A stretch of DNA of 48,464 nucleotides, taken from assembly GCF_016702655.1 (NCBI RefSeq), contig NZ_JADJDO010000026.1, positions 1 through 48,464 on the forward strand, in the 5' to 3' direction. Positions within the stretch are counted from its first letter, which is position 1. Each line of letters starts with the position of its first letter. The DNA is from Ideonella sp. GTDB taxonomy: Bacteria; Pseudomonadota; Gammaproteobacteria; Burkholderiales; Burkholderiaceae_C. Made by a program: the position numbers and the translations under genes. The notes beneath the pieces are model-generated. The model did not search any database. It was not told the DNA's origin and was given only the letters and a program-made list of their open reading frames with translations. Shown piece after piece: positions 40,493-48,464 of the stretch.

Positions 40493-41254
40493 CTACGAGC
40501 GCTCTGCCAGCCTCGACCGAGTATGCCGCGCGTAGGTCTCCGCGATGTAGGCGACGCGGCTGTCACAGCGCGTCAGGGTACCGTCCTCGGCGATGTCGAT
40601 CAGACCAGCGTCCAAGGCGCGATGAATGTCAGCACGCAGCATCCAACCGTCGCCGGCTGTGTTGTGCCCCGCCTCCCAGGATCTGCCCGGCCTGTGCGCT
40701 GTGTCTATAACATGGCCTGAGCTGCAACCCGTGATGATGCATTTGCCGTCGCAAGCCTTGAACACTGCCATCGCAAACTGCCTCTGGTTCGCCCTGACCT
40801 TGCGCAGTACCTTCTGCAACTCACGCTCCGCGTCGTACGGCACAGTCAGCGCAGCGCTTGAGTCACTGATTAACCAAGCTCCATCGACGTAAACAGGCCG
40901 ATCGACCCGGACGAGGACGAGTGGCTCGTCTTGCGGCCAAACTGCTTCTTGACCGCCGGACTTGGTGGGCTTGCGGTAGGCGAAGACGACAAACAGTGGA
41001 GCCTGATTTGCCAGAGTCTCAGCGATCGCGTTCTCGCAGCGGGTGCGCAACCCCCGAGCTGGCTTCCCCACCGCCTTGCGCCGCTGCCGCTCGCTTTCAA
41101 GGGATCGGCATAGAACTCCAGGCTCGTCTGCGTCGTCTCGCCAACGCTTGACGACCAACTCCGCGCCGCGACGGCCAAACCAGTCAAGCCCGTTCTGCTC
41201 AACGCTGAACCCTAGCTGCTCGAGTTTGCGATTGACCTTCACCATGGGTGGCAT
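40493..41254 (-). CDS. HNH endonuclease family protein
   Basis: 253 residues from ATG 41254 (a GTG at 41320 could add 22). The N-terminal ~125 residues are an unknown part with RRGAELVVKRWRDDADEPGV and LFVVFAYRKPTKSGG. The C-terminal HNH fold is RQFAMAVFKACDGKCIITGC, then VIDTAHRPGRSWEAGHNTAG and DGWMLRADIHRALDAGLIDI, with the H of TAH, N of HNT and H of DIH in the expected order. Similar proteins occur as stand-alone restriction-like nucleases. It has no obvious methyltransferase partner and abuts the broken DUF6516 gene with no gap. Confidence 0.8.
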   Translation of the reverse strand: MPPMVKVNRKLEQLGFSVEQNGLDWFGRRGAELVVKRWRDDADEPGVLCRSLESERQRRKAVGKPARGLRTRCENAIAETLANQAPLFVVFAYRKPTKSGGQEAVWPQDEPLVLVRVDRPVYVDGAWLISDSSAALTVPYDAERELQKVLRKVRANQRQFAMAVFKACDGKCIITGCSSGHVIDTAHRPGRSWEAGHNTAGDGWMLRADIHRALDAGLIDIAEDGTLTRCDSRVAYIAETYARHTRSRLAERS

Positions 41255-41698
41255 GCGTCGCTCCGGTGCATCAAGTTGCTGATTGCGTGGCGCCTCCCTC
41301 GAGGCCGGTGGTTTCGGCACAGTCGGCAGCGCCTGCCAACGCCCGAGAAGAGGGACTGTAGCGAGTTGATCGCCTCGGCGGCCAGGTTATGGGGCCTACA
41401 GGGACGGGCGACGGCAGGCTCCTCACGGCCTGTGCCGCCCCGGCGCCCGAGGAGGCTCCTTCCCTGGAAACAGAGCCAGGCAAACGTCCAACTCGGGTGT
41501 GATCACAGCGGCGTTGGCTGTCAAACCTCAAGAACCTCCGCGCGCGGTCGGAAGCGGGCGCGTGACCACGCCAGCGAAGGACAGCTCTGGGCGGCAGCGT
41601 GAGTTCAGCGCAAGCCGAAGCGCACACACCAGCAGTGCCCTGTTCCCCCCCGCCACCGAACGCGCACCGCGGCAAGGGCCTCGCCTGGAAGTCGGCGT
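41255..41698. other. Intergenic stretch without a recognisable gene
   Basis: 444 bases between the acetoacetyl-CoA synthetase end and the HNH gene start. Open frames exist on both strands but give low-complexity Arg/Ala/Pro-rich translations with no family pattern. The composition is less GC-rich around 41460-41560. It probably holds the promoter for the HNH/DUF6516/HTH genes; I could not pick out boxes. Confidence 0.6.
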
Positions 41699-43819
41699 TC
41701 AACCGCCCCCCAGCCGCCGCCGCGCGAACGCGACGAACCAGTCGACGCAGTCGGCGTTGGCCATCGCGTCGCGGTTGAGCACCTTGGCCGCATCGGCGCC
41801 CTGGAGCAGCTTCTTCACCGGCAGCTCCATCTTCTTGCCTGACAGCGTGCGCGGGATCGCGCTCACCTGGAAGATCTCGTCGGGCACATGGCGCGCCGAG
41901 AGTGCGGCCTTGATCGCTTCGCGCAATCGCTTCGTCAACGCTTCGTCGAGCGACAGGCCTTCGCGCAGCACGACGAAAAGCGGCATGTAGCTCTGGCGGC
42001 CGAGGTATTCGAGATCCACGACGAGGCTGTCGAGCACTTCGGGCTGGGCCTCGACAGCGCGATACAACTCGGCCGTTCCCATGCGGATGCCGTGGCGGTT
42101 GATCGTCGCGTCGCTGCGGCCGTAGATGATCGCCCCGCCGCGCGGCGTGATGCGCAGCCAGTCGCCGTGGCGCCAGATGCCGGCGCCGTCGGGGTGGCGG
42201 TACATCTCGAAGTAGCTCTCGCGCAGGCGGCGTCCCACGCGCCCGGCGCCGGGCCGCCCCAAGCCGGGCGCGGTCCCCTCGGGGGGCGTGTCGCCGTACT
42301 CGGCGACCGGGGGCTCGATCACGTCGCCCCAGAAGTAGAGCGGCATCGACGGCATCGGGCGCGTGCAGACGAGTTCGCCCACCTCGTCGATGAGCGGCTT
42401 GCCGATGCCGTGGGCGTCAGGCTCGCCATAGGCCTCGACCGCGGCGCCGAGGCAGCGGCACTGCATCTCGCCCTTGACGACCGGCAGTGTGCGCAGGCCG
42501 CCGAGAAAGGCGCCGGCAAAGTCGGTGCCACCGGAAATCGGCACGAGCCAGATCGGTTGACCATCCACGTTCGGCAGATGGCTCCAGATCCAGTCGTAGC
42601 ACTCGTCCGACAGCGGCGAGCCGGTCGAGCCGATCGCGCGCAGCCGCGACAGGTCGCCTTGCTGCTTCGGTTCGACGTCGGCCTTCAGGCAGCTTGCGTA
42701 GAAGGCTGCGCCGGCACCGAAGAAGGTCACCTTGGCGAGCGCGGCAAAGCGCCACAGCGTTCCCCAGTCGGGGCGCGCGCGCGTGCCGCCCGGGTTGCCG
42801 TCGAAGATGCAGATCGTCGTGCCGCCGAGCAGCGCGTTGATCTGGCAGTTCCACATGATCCAGCCCGTGCTGCTGTACCAGTGGAAGCGTTCGCCGGCCT
42901 CGACGCTGGGCCCGAGGTCGTTGTGCAGCGCGCCCATCTTCAGCGCCTCGAGCAGGATGCCGCCGTGGCCGTGAACGATGGGCTTGGGCAGCCCCGTCGT
43001 TCCGCTCGAATAGACGATCCACAGCGGGTGGTCGAAAGGCAGCCATTGCGGTTCGCAGATCGTCTCGCCCGCGAGCAGGTCGGCGAAGCGGTGCACGGCT
43101 CGCCCCGGCGCGGCGAGCGGTTGCGGGTCGGCCTGCGCGTCGAGAATGGGCACGAGCACCGCGTGGCGCACGCTCGGCAGTTGCGCCAGCAGTTCGGCGA
43201 CGAGCGCCAGCCGGTCATGCTGCTCGCCGCCGTGGGCATAGCCATCGCAGGCGAAGAGCAGCCTGGGCTCGATCTGGCGGAAGCGGTCGAGCACCGCCAC
43301 CGGCCCCATGTCGGGCGAGCACACCGACCAGATCGCGCCGATGCTCGCCGCCGCGAGAAAGCAGACGATCGTCTGCGGCGTGTTGGGCAGGTAGGCGACG
43401 ACACGGTCGCCGCGCTGCACGCCCAGCGCCTGCAGTTGCGCGGCGAGTGTTCCGGCCTGGCGCCGCAGCTCGGGCCAGGCCAGTTCCCGCAGCTCTCCCG
43501 CGGCGAGCAGGCGCTCGTCGGCGAACACGATCGCCGGATGGCCGGCGGCATGCGCGGCGTCCGCATGGCGCATCGCCTGGCGCGCGACGTTGACCTGCGC
43601 GCCGCGAAACCACACCGCGCCGGGCATGCGGTCCTCGACCAGTGCGGCTTCGAAGGGCGTCGGCGACTCGACCTCGAACCAGTCCCAGATCGAGCGCCAG
43701 AACGCATCGAGGTCGGTGCACGACCAGCGCCAGAGCGCGTCGTAGCTGTCGAACGAGAGGCCGCGCGTGTCGTGCAGCCAGCGCAGGTAGCGGGTGATGC
43801 GGGGTTCGGGCTGGGTCAT
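41699..43819 (-). CDS. aacS: Acetoacetyl-CoA synthetase
   Basis: 706 residues, longer than the usual ~650. It activates acetoacetate to acetoacetyl-CoA with ATP. N-terminal ACAS part: TDLDAFWRSIWDWFEVESPT. The AMP-binding P-loop is WIVYSSGTTGLPKPIVHGHG. A8-type motifs are WRHGDWLRITPRGGAIIYGR and SDATINRHGIRMGTAELYRA. The catalytic Lys is in IPRTLSGKKMELPVKKLLQG. An extra ~33 residues (about 500-533, Pro/Gly-rich) interrupt the conserved PLYFWGD...SYFEMY segment; they are encoded by a dispersed DNA repeat. It is the last gene of the operon, overlapping the preceding binding-protein gene (ATGA). Confidence 0.94.
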   Translation of the reverse strand: MTQPEPRITRYLRWLHDTRGLSFDSYDALWRWSCTDLDAFWRSIWDWFEVESPTPFEAALVEDRMPGAVWFRGAQVNVARQAMRHADAAHAAGHPAIVFADERLLAAGELRELAWPELRRQAGTLAAQLQALGVQRGDRVVAYLPNTPQTIVCFLAAASIGAIWSVCSPDMGPVAVLDRFRQIEPRLLFACDGYAHGGEQHDRLALVAELLAQLPSVRHAVLVPILDAQADPQPLAAPGRAVHRFADLLAGETICEPQWLPFDHPLWIVYSSGTTGLPKPIVHGHGGILLEALKMGALHNDLGPSVEAGERFHWYSSTGWIMWNCQINALLGGTTICIFDGNPGGTRARPDWGTLWRFAALAKVTFFGAGAAFYASCLKADVEPKQQGDLSRLRAIGSTGSPLSDECYDWIWSHLPNVDGQPIWLVPISGGTDFAGAFLGGLRTLPVVKGEMQCRCLGAAVEAYGEPDAHGIGKPLIDEVGELVCTRPMPSMPLYFWGDVIEPPVAEYGDTPPEGTAPGLGRPGAGRVGRRLRESYFEMYRHPDGAGIWRHGDWLRITPRGGAIIYGRSDATINRHGIRMGTAELYRAVEAQPEVLDSLVVDLEYLGRQSYMPLFVVLREGLSLDEALTKRLREAIKAALSARHVPDEIFQVSAIPRTLSGKKMELPVKKLLQGADAAKVLNRDAMANADCVDWFVAFARRRLGGG
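42245..42307. repeat. Dispersed GC-rich repeat inserted in frame in aacS
   Basis: Bases 42245-42267 are identical over 23 positions to 25735-25757 in an intergenic hairpin. The rest keeps the same design: TCCCC/GGGGGG and GTCGCCG-TACT-CGGCGAC (42290-42307). It codes for the extra Pro/Gly-rich residues of the synthetase. Confidence 0.7.
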
Positions 43820-45630
43820 GAGGAGGCTTCGGTGTCGGCGATGTCGGTGTAGCGCCAGGTGTCGTTGACGAAGGGATGGCGCAGGTAGCCGCGCACCCTG
43901 GGCTGGACGAGGTCGGTGACGACGGGGAAGTGGCGCGCGATGTAGGGCATGTAGGCGAGCATCAGGCGCTCGGCCTCGCGCATCAGCGCCAGGCGCTCGG
44001 GCCCGTCGGGCAGTACGCGCTGGCGCTCGTAGAGCCGGTCGTAGGCAGGCAACGAAAAGCGCGCGTCGTTGGACTGGTTGGCATTCGGCCCGTAGCCCAT
44101 GCCGAGGAAGAAGTCGCCGTCGGGCGCGCCTGCGCTCCACGTGTAGCCCCAGATCATCAGCTTGCCGGCGACCGCGCGCTTGATCAGCTCGCCGAAGGGT
44201 GCGGTCTCGAAATCCACGCGCACGCCGATGGACGCAAGGCGCTTTTGCCAGAGCTCGTTGCGCCGCCGCGAGCGCTGGTCGGGTGTCGCGGCCAGGCGCA
44301 GCACGAGCGCGCTGCCGTCGGGCATGGACCGCGGCTGGCCGTCGCCGGCGCGCGCATAGCCATAGAGGTCGAGCAGCGCGTTGGCGCGCGCGAGGCTGGC
44401 ATCGCTCAGCTCCGACTTGAGCACCGGGTCGTGGCCGTAGCAGTGCGGCGCAATGAGGCTTTGCGCGGGAATCGCCTGGTCGTGCAGCACGAGGCGGATC
44501 TCGGCCGCGTTGTCGATCGCGAGCGCGACTGCGCGCCGCAGCGCGACGCGCTCGGGTGTGTAGCCGCCGACGGTCGCGTCGGCGAAGTTGAAGAAGGTGT
44601 GCGTCACCGCCGCGTCGAGCTCGCGCCGCGCGCGCACGCCGCGCCGGGCGAGGTAGGGCGCGAGCTCGCCGCCGGGCATCGCGAGGCCGGCAAACTCGGC
44701 CGGCAGCGCAAGCACGTCGAGCGCACCGCCATTGAAGGCGAGCCAGCGCGGCTGGGCCTCGTCGATGACGGCGATCTCGACCCGGTCGAGCAGCGGCAGC
44801 CGCTTGCCGGCAAGCGCTTCGGCCGTCGCCTGTGCGTGCGCGTCGCCTGCCGGCGTGGTGGCATCGAAGACATGCTCGCGATAGTTCGGGTTGCGCACGA
44901 GCACGATCGACGAGCCGCGCCGCCATTGCGCGAGCCTGAACGGGCCCGTCCCGACGGGATGCTCCATCAGGTCGCTGCCGTAGGTGTCGACGACTTCGCG
45001 CGCGAGAGCGCCGGTCTGGGCGTAGGTGAAGAGCAGCGGCAGGCGCGGCGACGGCGCAGCCACGAGAATCTCGAGCCGGTAGCGATCCAGCACGCGCAGA
45101 CCCTCGACCTCGGTGTCGTAGGGGAAGGGCGTCTTGGCGGCGATCGCCTTGCGGCGCAGCTCGGCGAGGCCGAGGATGCGCTCGGCCTCGAACAGGTAGA
45201 GGTTGTCGCTGTGCAGGCGCGGGTCGAAGAAGCGCTTGAAGGTGTAGACGTAGTCGGCCGCCGTGAGCTCGCGCGGCCGGCCCTGGAAGGCCGGGTCGTC
45301 GGCGAAGAAGATGCCCGGCCGGATCGTGAAGACGTAGCGCCGGAAGCCGGCCGAGGCCTCGGGCAGCGCGGCCGCCGTCAGCGGCACGAGCTTGGCCGGC
45401 CGCGCGAGGTAGTCGTAGCTCAGCAGCGGCTCGAAGATGTGCGCGCACACCGTCAGCGAAGAAAGGTCGGACACCTGCAGCGGGTCGAATCCCGTCTCGG
45501 CGAACGAGAACGCGACGCGCAGTGTCTTTGCGGGGGCTGCCGGCGCGGCTGCGGTTCGGGCGAGCGGCGAAGCGAGCGCTGCCGCGGCCAGCCAGTCGCG
45601 CCGCGTGAGCCGCCGCCCGCTGTCGTTCAC
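43816..45630 (-). CDS. Peptide-type ABC transporter substrate-binding protein (SBP_bac_5), copy 2
   Basis: 604 residues from a GTG at 45630 that overlaps the upstream paralogue's stop. A Tat-like start (RRLTRRDWLAAAALASPLAR) precedes LRVAFSFAETGFDPLQVSDL, the family opening. Further signatures: VFTIRPGIFFADDPAFQGRP, MEHPVGTGPFRLAQWRRGSS, LAFNGGALDVLALPAEFAGL and GYTPERVALRRAVALAIDNA. Binding proteins of this family capture oligopeptides, opines and similar ligands in the periplasm. It is clearly a duplicate of the gene before it, along its whole length. Confidence 0.9.
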   Translation of the reverse strand: MNDSGRRLTRRDWLAAAALASPLARTAAAPAAPAKTLRVAFSFAETGFDPLQVSDLSSLTVCAHIFEPLLSYDYLARPAKLVPLTAAALPEASAGFRRYVFTIRPGIFFADDPAFQGRPRELTAADYVYTFKRFFDPRLHSDNLYLFEAERILGLAELRRKAIAAKTPFPYDTEVEGLRVLDRYRLEILVAAPSPRLPLLFTYAQTGALAREVVDTYGSDLMEHPVGTGPFRLAQWRRGSSIVLVRNPNYREHVFDATTPAGDAHAQATAEALAGKRLPLLDRVEIAVIDEAQPRWLAFNGGALDVLALPAEFAGLAMPGGELAPYLARRGVRARRELDAAVTHTFFNFADATVGGYTPERVALRRAVALAIDNAAEIRLVLHDQAIPAQSLIAPHCYGHDPVLKSELSDASLARANALLDLYGYARAGDGQPRSMPDGSALVLRLAATPDQRSRRRNELWQKRLASIGVRVDFETAPFGELIKRAVAGKLMIWGYTWSAGAPDGDFFLGMGYGPNANQSNDARFSLPAYDRLYERQRVLPDGPERLALMREAERLMLAYMPYIARHFPVVTDLVQPRVRGYLRHPFVNDTWRYTDIADTEASS

Positions 45631-47480
45631 GCGCCGAGCGACGATGCCCGCAGCTGCGGGTCGAGGTCGAGGTAGCGCCAGGTACGGCCCATGCCCATGA
45701 ACAGGTTGCGGTCGAAGCCGACGACCCAGGGCTGGACGAGGTCGGTGAAGATGCGGTGGACGTGGATCCGAAACGGCATGTAGGCCACGACGAGGCGCTT
45801 GGCCTCTGCGATCGCGGCCAGGCGCTCGGGGCCGTCGGGCAGCACCTTCTGCCTTCGGTAGGCCGCGTTGTACGCCGGCAGGTCGAAGCGCGCCTTGTTC
45901 GATTGGCCCTTGTTCGGGCCGTAGGCGAGGCTCATGAATTCCTCCGCGTCGGGCGTGTTCACGGTCCAGCCGACGCCCCACATCATCAGCTTGCCGGCGC
46001 TCGAGGCCTTCAGGTTCTCGGGCCACTTGGCGGTCTTGAACACGATGCGCAGGCCGATCGCGTCCATGTTCTTCTTCCACTGCTCGATCGCCGCGCGCGA
46101 GGCCTGGTCGGGCTGGGTCGCGTACTGCAGCACGAGCGGCCCGCCGTCGGGCCGCTCGCGCCAGCCGTCGCCGTCGCGATCCACGTACCCGTAGAGATCC
46201 AGCAACGCCATCGCCTTGGCGCGGTTGAACTCGCTCATCTCGCTCTTGAACGCCGGGTCGTAGCCCCAGGTGCCGGGTCCGACATGCGACTGGCCGGCGA
46301 TGGCCTGGTTGCGCCGGATCAGGCGGATCTCCTTGTCGATGTCGACGCCCAGGCTGATCGCGCGCCGTAGCGCCACCTTGTCGGGCGTGTAGCCGCCGAC
46401 GACCGGGTCTTCCATGTTGAAGTAGCTCATCGCCACGTCGGCGCGCGGGTAGCGCACCATGCGGATGCCGCGCTTCTTGAGGTTGGGCGCAAGCTCATTG
46501 TTGGGCAGCGCCATCTCGGCATAGTCCGACGGCACCGGGTCGAGGATGTCGATCTCGCCGTTCAGGAAGGCGAGCCAGCGCGGTTGCTGCTCCTCGATGA
46601 TCGCGACCTCGACGCGGTCGAGCATCGGCAGCTTGCGGCCCTTGAGTTTCGCCGCGACGGCCACGAGCGCGGCGTTGTCCGCCGGCGCTTGCTCGTCGTA
46701 GAACTCGTCGCGGTAGCCGGGGTTGCGCTCGAGCACGATGCGCGACGCACGCCGCCATTCGGCGAGCCGATAGGGCCCGGTTCCCACCGGGTGCTCCATG
46801 ATCTTGTCGTCGCCGTAGAACTCGACCACCTCGCGCGCCACCGCAGCCCAGGCCACGTCGGCCATCAGCGATGCGAAACGCGGGTTGGGGTCGGCGAGGC
46901 GAATGCGCCAGGTGAAACGGTCGAGCGCCGCGATGCCCTCGACGGCGCGGTCGTAGTCGAAGGGCTTCTTCGCCGCCATCAGCTCGCGCCGCAACTCCGA
47001 CAGGCCGAGGATCTTCGCCCCTTCGAGCTGGTAGAGGTTGTTGCTCTTCCAGCGCGGGTCGTAGTGGCGCTTGAGCGCGTAGACGTAGTCCGCCGCGACG
47101 AGCTCGCGCCGCTCGCCCTTGAACGCCGGGTCGTCGGCGAAATAGATGCCCGGCCGCAGGCGGAAGGTGAAGGTCCGGAAGTCGGCCGACACCTCGGGCA
47201 GGTCGACGAGCGTGTTCGGGCGCAGCCTGAACGGCCGGGCAAGAAATTCGAACTGCAGCGGCGCGTCGAAGATCGCCTGCGCGATCGTGCGCGAGTACAG
47301 GTCGGAGATCTGCGCCGGGTCGAAGCCGGTCTCGGCGATCGGGAAGGCGGCGCGCAGCGTGCGGGTACCCACGGCTTGCGCAGCTACGGCGCGCGGCACG
47401 CGGGCGAGCGCGGTTCCAGCAAGCCCGAGCGCGCCCTGGATCAGGCGGCGACGTTGGGTCCTTGTCTCGACGGCGGTCAC
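45627..47480 (-). CDS. Peptide-type ABC transporter substrate-binding protein (SBP_bac_5), copy 1
   Basis: 617 residues from a GTG at 47480. A signal region with TQRRRLIQGALGLAGTALAR (Tat-like RR) is followed by TLRAAFPIAETGFDPAQISD, RLRPGIYFADDPAFKGERRE, MEHPVGTGPYRLAEWRRASR, LAFLNGEIDILDPVPSDYAE and GYTPDKVALRRAISLGVDID. First gene of the minus operon SBP1-SBP2-aacS. A divergent permease gene starts 145 bases away, so this is the edge of a dipeptide-type ABC system whose other parts lie beyond the window. The two copies may bind different ligands. Confidence 0.9.
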   Translation of the reverse strand: MTAVETRTQRRRLIQGALGLAGTALARVPRAVAAQAVGTRTLRAAFPIAETGFDPAQISDLYSRTIAQAIFDAPLQFEFLARPFRLRPNTLVDLPEVSADFRTFTFRLRPGIYFADDPAFKGERRELVAADYVYALKRHYDPRWKSNNLYQLEGAKILGLSELRRELMAAKKPFDYDRAVEGIAALDRFTWRIRLADPNPRFASLMADVAWAAVAREVVEFYGDDKIMEHPVGTGPYRLAEWRRASRIVLERNPGYRDEFYDEQAPADNAALVAVAAKLKGRKLPMLDRVEVAIIEEQQPRWLAFLNGEIDILDPVPSDYAEMALPNNELAPNLKKRGIRMVRYPRADVAMSYFNMEDPVVGGYTPDKVALRRAISLGVDIDKEIRLIRRNQAIAGQSHVGPGTWGYDPAFKSEMSEFNRAKAMALLDLYGYVDRDGDGWRERPDGGPLVLQYATQPDQASRAAIEQWKKNMDAIGLRIVFKTAKWPENLKASSAGKLMMWGVGWTVNTPDAEEFMSLAYGPNKGQSNKARFDLPAYNAAYRRQKVLPDGPERLAAIAEAKRLVVAYMPFRIHVHRIFTDLVQPWVVGFDRNLFMGMGRTWRYLDLDPQLRASSLGA

Positions 47481-47625
47481 AGTCGGCGAGTCTAGGCCGG
47501 CCGGGCCGCGCGAGCCAATGCGCACAAGTCCCCGGTCGCCGGCCGGCCGACCGGACAAGGGCAAACGCGGGGCAGCCGGCACGCCGCACGGACCTAGACT
47601 CGCGCGACACCTGCACCGACCGCGC

Positions 47626-48464
47626 ATGGCCGCCTACCTGATCCGACGCCTGTGGCAGATGCTGCCGACGCTGGCCGGCGTCGTGCTGCTGGTGTTCTTC
47701 CTGTTCAAGTTCTTCGGCGGCGATCCGGCCGAGATTCTCGGCGGCCTGAACGCGAGCGCCGAGCAGGTCAACGCGATCCGCGAGCAGCTCGGCCTGAACG
47801 AGCCGTGGTGGGTGCAGCTCGGCATCTTCGTCAAGCAGATCGTGACCTTCGACTGGGGCCGCAGCTGGGCCACCAACGAGTCGGTCGCGACGCTGTTCGC
47901 GACGCGCCTGCCGGCGACGCTGACGGTGATGACGCCGATCCTGATCCTCGACGTGCTGCTGGCGATCCCCGGCGCGCTGGCGGTGGCATACGTGCGCGGG
48001 TCGCTCACCGACCGCACGATCATGATCGTCTCGACGCTGGCGCTGTCGATCTCTTTCCTCGTCTACGTCATCGTCGGCCAGTACGTGTTCGCGTTCCAGC
48101 TCGGCTGGTTTCCGGTCCAGGGCTGGAGCGACAGCCTGTGGACCAACCTGACGGTCTACGCGCCGCTGCCGGTTCTGCTCGCGGTGATGGTGGGCCTGGC
48201 GCCGCAGACGCGTCTGTACCGCACCTTCTTCCTCGACGAGATCGGGCAGGACTACGTGCGCACCGCGCGCGCCAAGGGCATGACCGAGCCGGTCGTGCTG
48301 CTGCGCCATGTGCTGCGCAACGCGATGATCCCGATCCTGACCAACGTCGCCGTCGCGCTGCCGGGCATCTTCGTCGGCTCGTTCCTGATCGAGACCTTCT
48401 TCTCCATCCCCGGCCTCGGCCGCGAGGTGCTGCTGGCGGTGAACCGCAGCGACTATCCGGTGAT
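47626..48464 (+). CDS. Dipeptide-type ABC transporter permease (DppB-like), 3' end outside window
   Basis: The ATG at 47626 starts MAAYLIRRLWQMLPTLAGVV, the usual first membrane helix of DppB/OppB permeases. Then come FFGGDPAEILGGLNASAEQV, IREQLGLNEPWWVQLGIFVK and WGRSWATNESV. The coupling loop is FFLDEIGQDYVRTARAKGMT (E-A-A-like region), followed by VVLLRHVLRNAMIPILTNVA and FSIPGLGREVLLAVNRSDYP. About 279 residues are seen, and only the last ~30-50 should be missing. It is divergent from the two binding-protein genes. Confidence 0.93.
   Translation, partial: MAAYLIRRLWQMLPTLAGVVLLVFFLFKFFGGDPAEILGGLNASAEQVNAIREQLGLNEPWWVQLGIFVKQIVTFDWGRSWATNESVATLFATRLPATLTVMTPILILDVLLAIPGALAVAYVRGSLTDRTIMIVSTLALSISFLVYVIVGQYVFAFQLGWFPVQGWSDSLWTNLTVYAPLPVLLAVMVGLAPQTRLYRTFFLDEIGQDYVRTARAKGMTEPVVLLRHVLRNAMIPILTNVAVALPGIFVGSFLIETFFSIPGLGREVLLAVNRSDYPV

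Noticed and set aside
41271..41702. 143-codon minus-strand frame between the HNH and acetoacetyl-CoA synthetase genes
   Set aside because: Low-complexity translation, no binding site or family pattern.

Overview
The window is about 48 kb of very GC-rich DNA, around 70 % by eye. It most likely comes from a betaproteobacterium of the Burkholderiales, in the Rubrivivax/Leptothrix/Methylibium neighbourhood. Pointers are a DUF3567 gene, a MetH split into a short N-terminal half, a Bug/TctC binding protein, an AtuA pair, a nudJ-mnmA couple and pntAB. This placement is inference from gene content, not from a marker gene. I saw no rRNA, tRNA or CRISPR array.

Layout. 1-1424: decayed IS481-like element with a doubled end. 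1488-2441: secreted Ig-like protein. 2476-5243 (minus): one tightly packed operon, RHH antitoxin - PIN toxin - type III mod (internal deletion and frameshift) - antitoxin - RelE/ParE toxin - type III res stub, which is a decayed defence island. 5415-8422 (minus): pntA and pntB, with pntB carrying a frameshift. 8531-10248: nudJ-mnmA, with two hairpins inserted in frame in mnmA. 10413-15622: BepA-like protease, moaC, a secreted hypothetical, DUF3108, DUF3567. 15862-19896: GGDEF-EAL protein, the N-terminal half of split MetH, and an orphan DUF433 antitoxin. 20072-22712 (minus): MmeI-like type IIG restriction-methylation gene, broken. 22757-24180 (minus): ECF sigma factor and anti-sigma factor. 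24258-25717: flavin reductase and MBL-fold hydrolase.

25806-36861 is the most interesting part. It is a locus for an extracytoplasmic redox system. On the minus strand lie a DUF6502 protein and a DUF5666 lipoprotein. Diverging from them is a plus-strand series: a short CPBP/glutamic-type intramembrane protease (MrtJ-like); a 1017-residue protein joining a CxxCH haem site, eight choice-of-anchor-D repeats and a CTERM sorting tail; a TlpA-like thioredoxin; a small DUF4266 lipoprotein ending in a Gly/Cys tail; a DUF3570 outer-membrane barrel; ApbE; and DsbD. The barrel contains a stretch (D-S-V-S-G-A-S) that fits the flavinylation motif used by ApbE. A 266-bp MITE has inserted exactly at the barrel's stop codon, rebuilding the stop and cutting apbE off from its likely ribosome-binding site.

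36917-39600 (minus): AtuA, an AtuA-associated protein and a Bug-type binding protein. 39848-41254 (minus): HNH nuclease, broken DUF6516 gene and HTH antitoxin. 41699-47480 (minus): two paralogous peptide-type ABC binding proteins and acetoacetyl-CoA synthetase in one overlapping operon; the synthetase carries an in-frame copy of a dispersed GC-rich repeat. 47626-end: the start of a divergent ABC permease gene, cut by the window edge.
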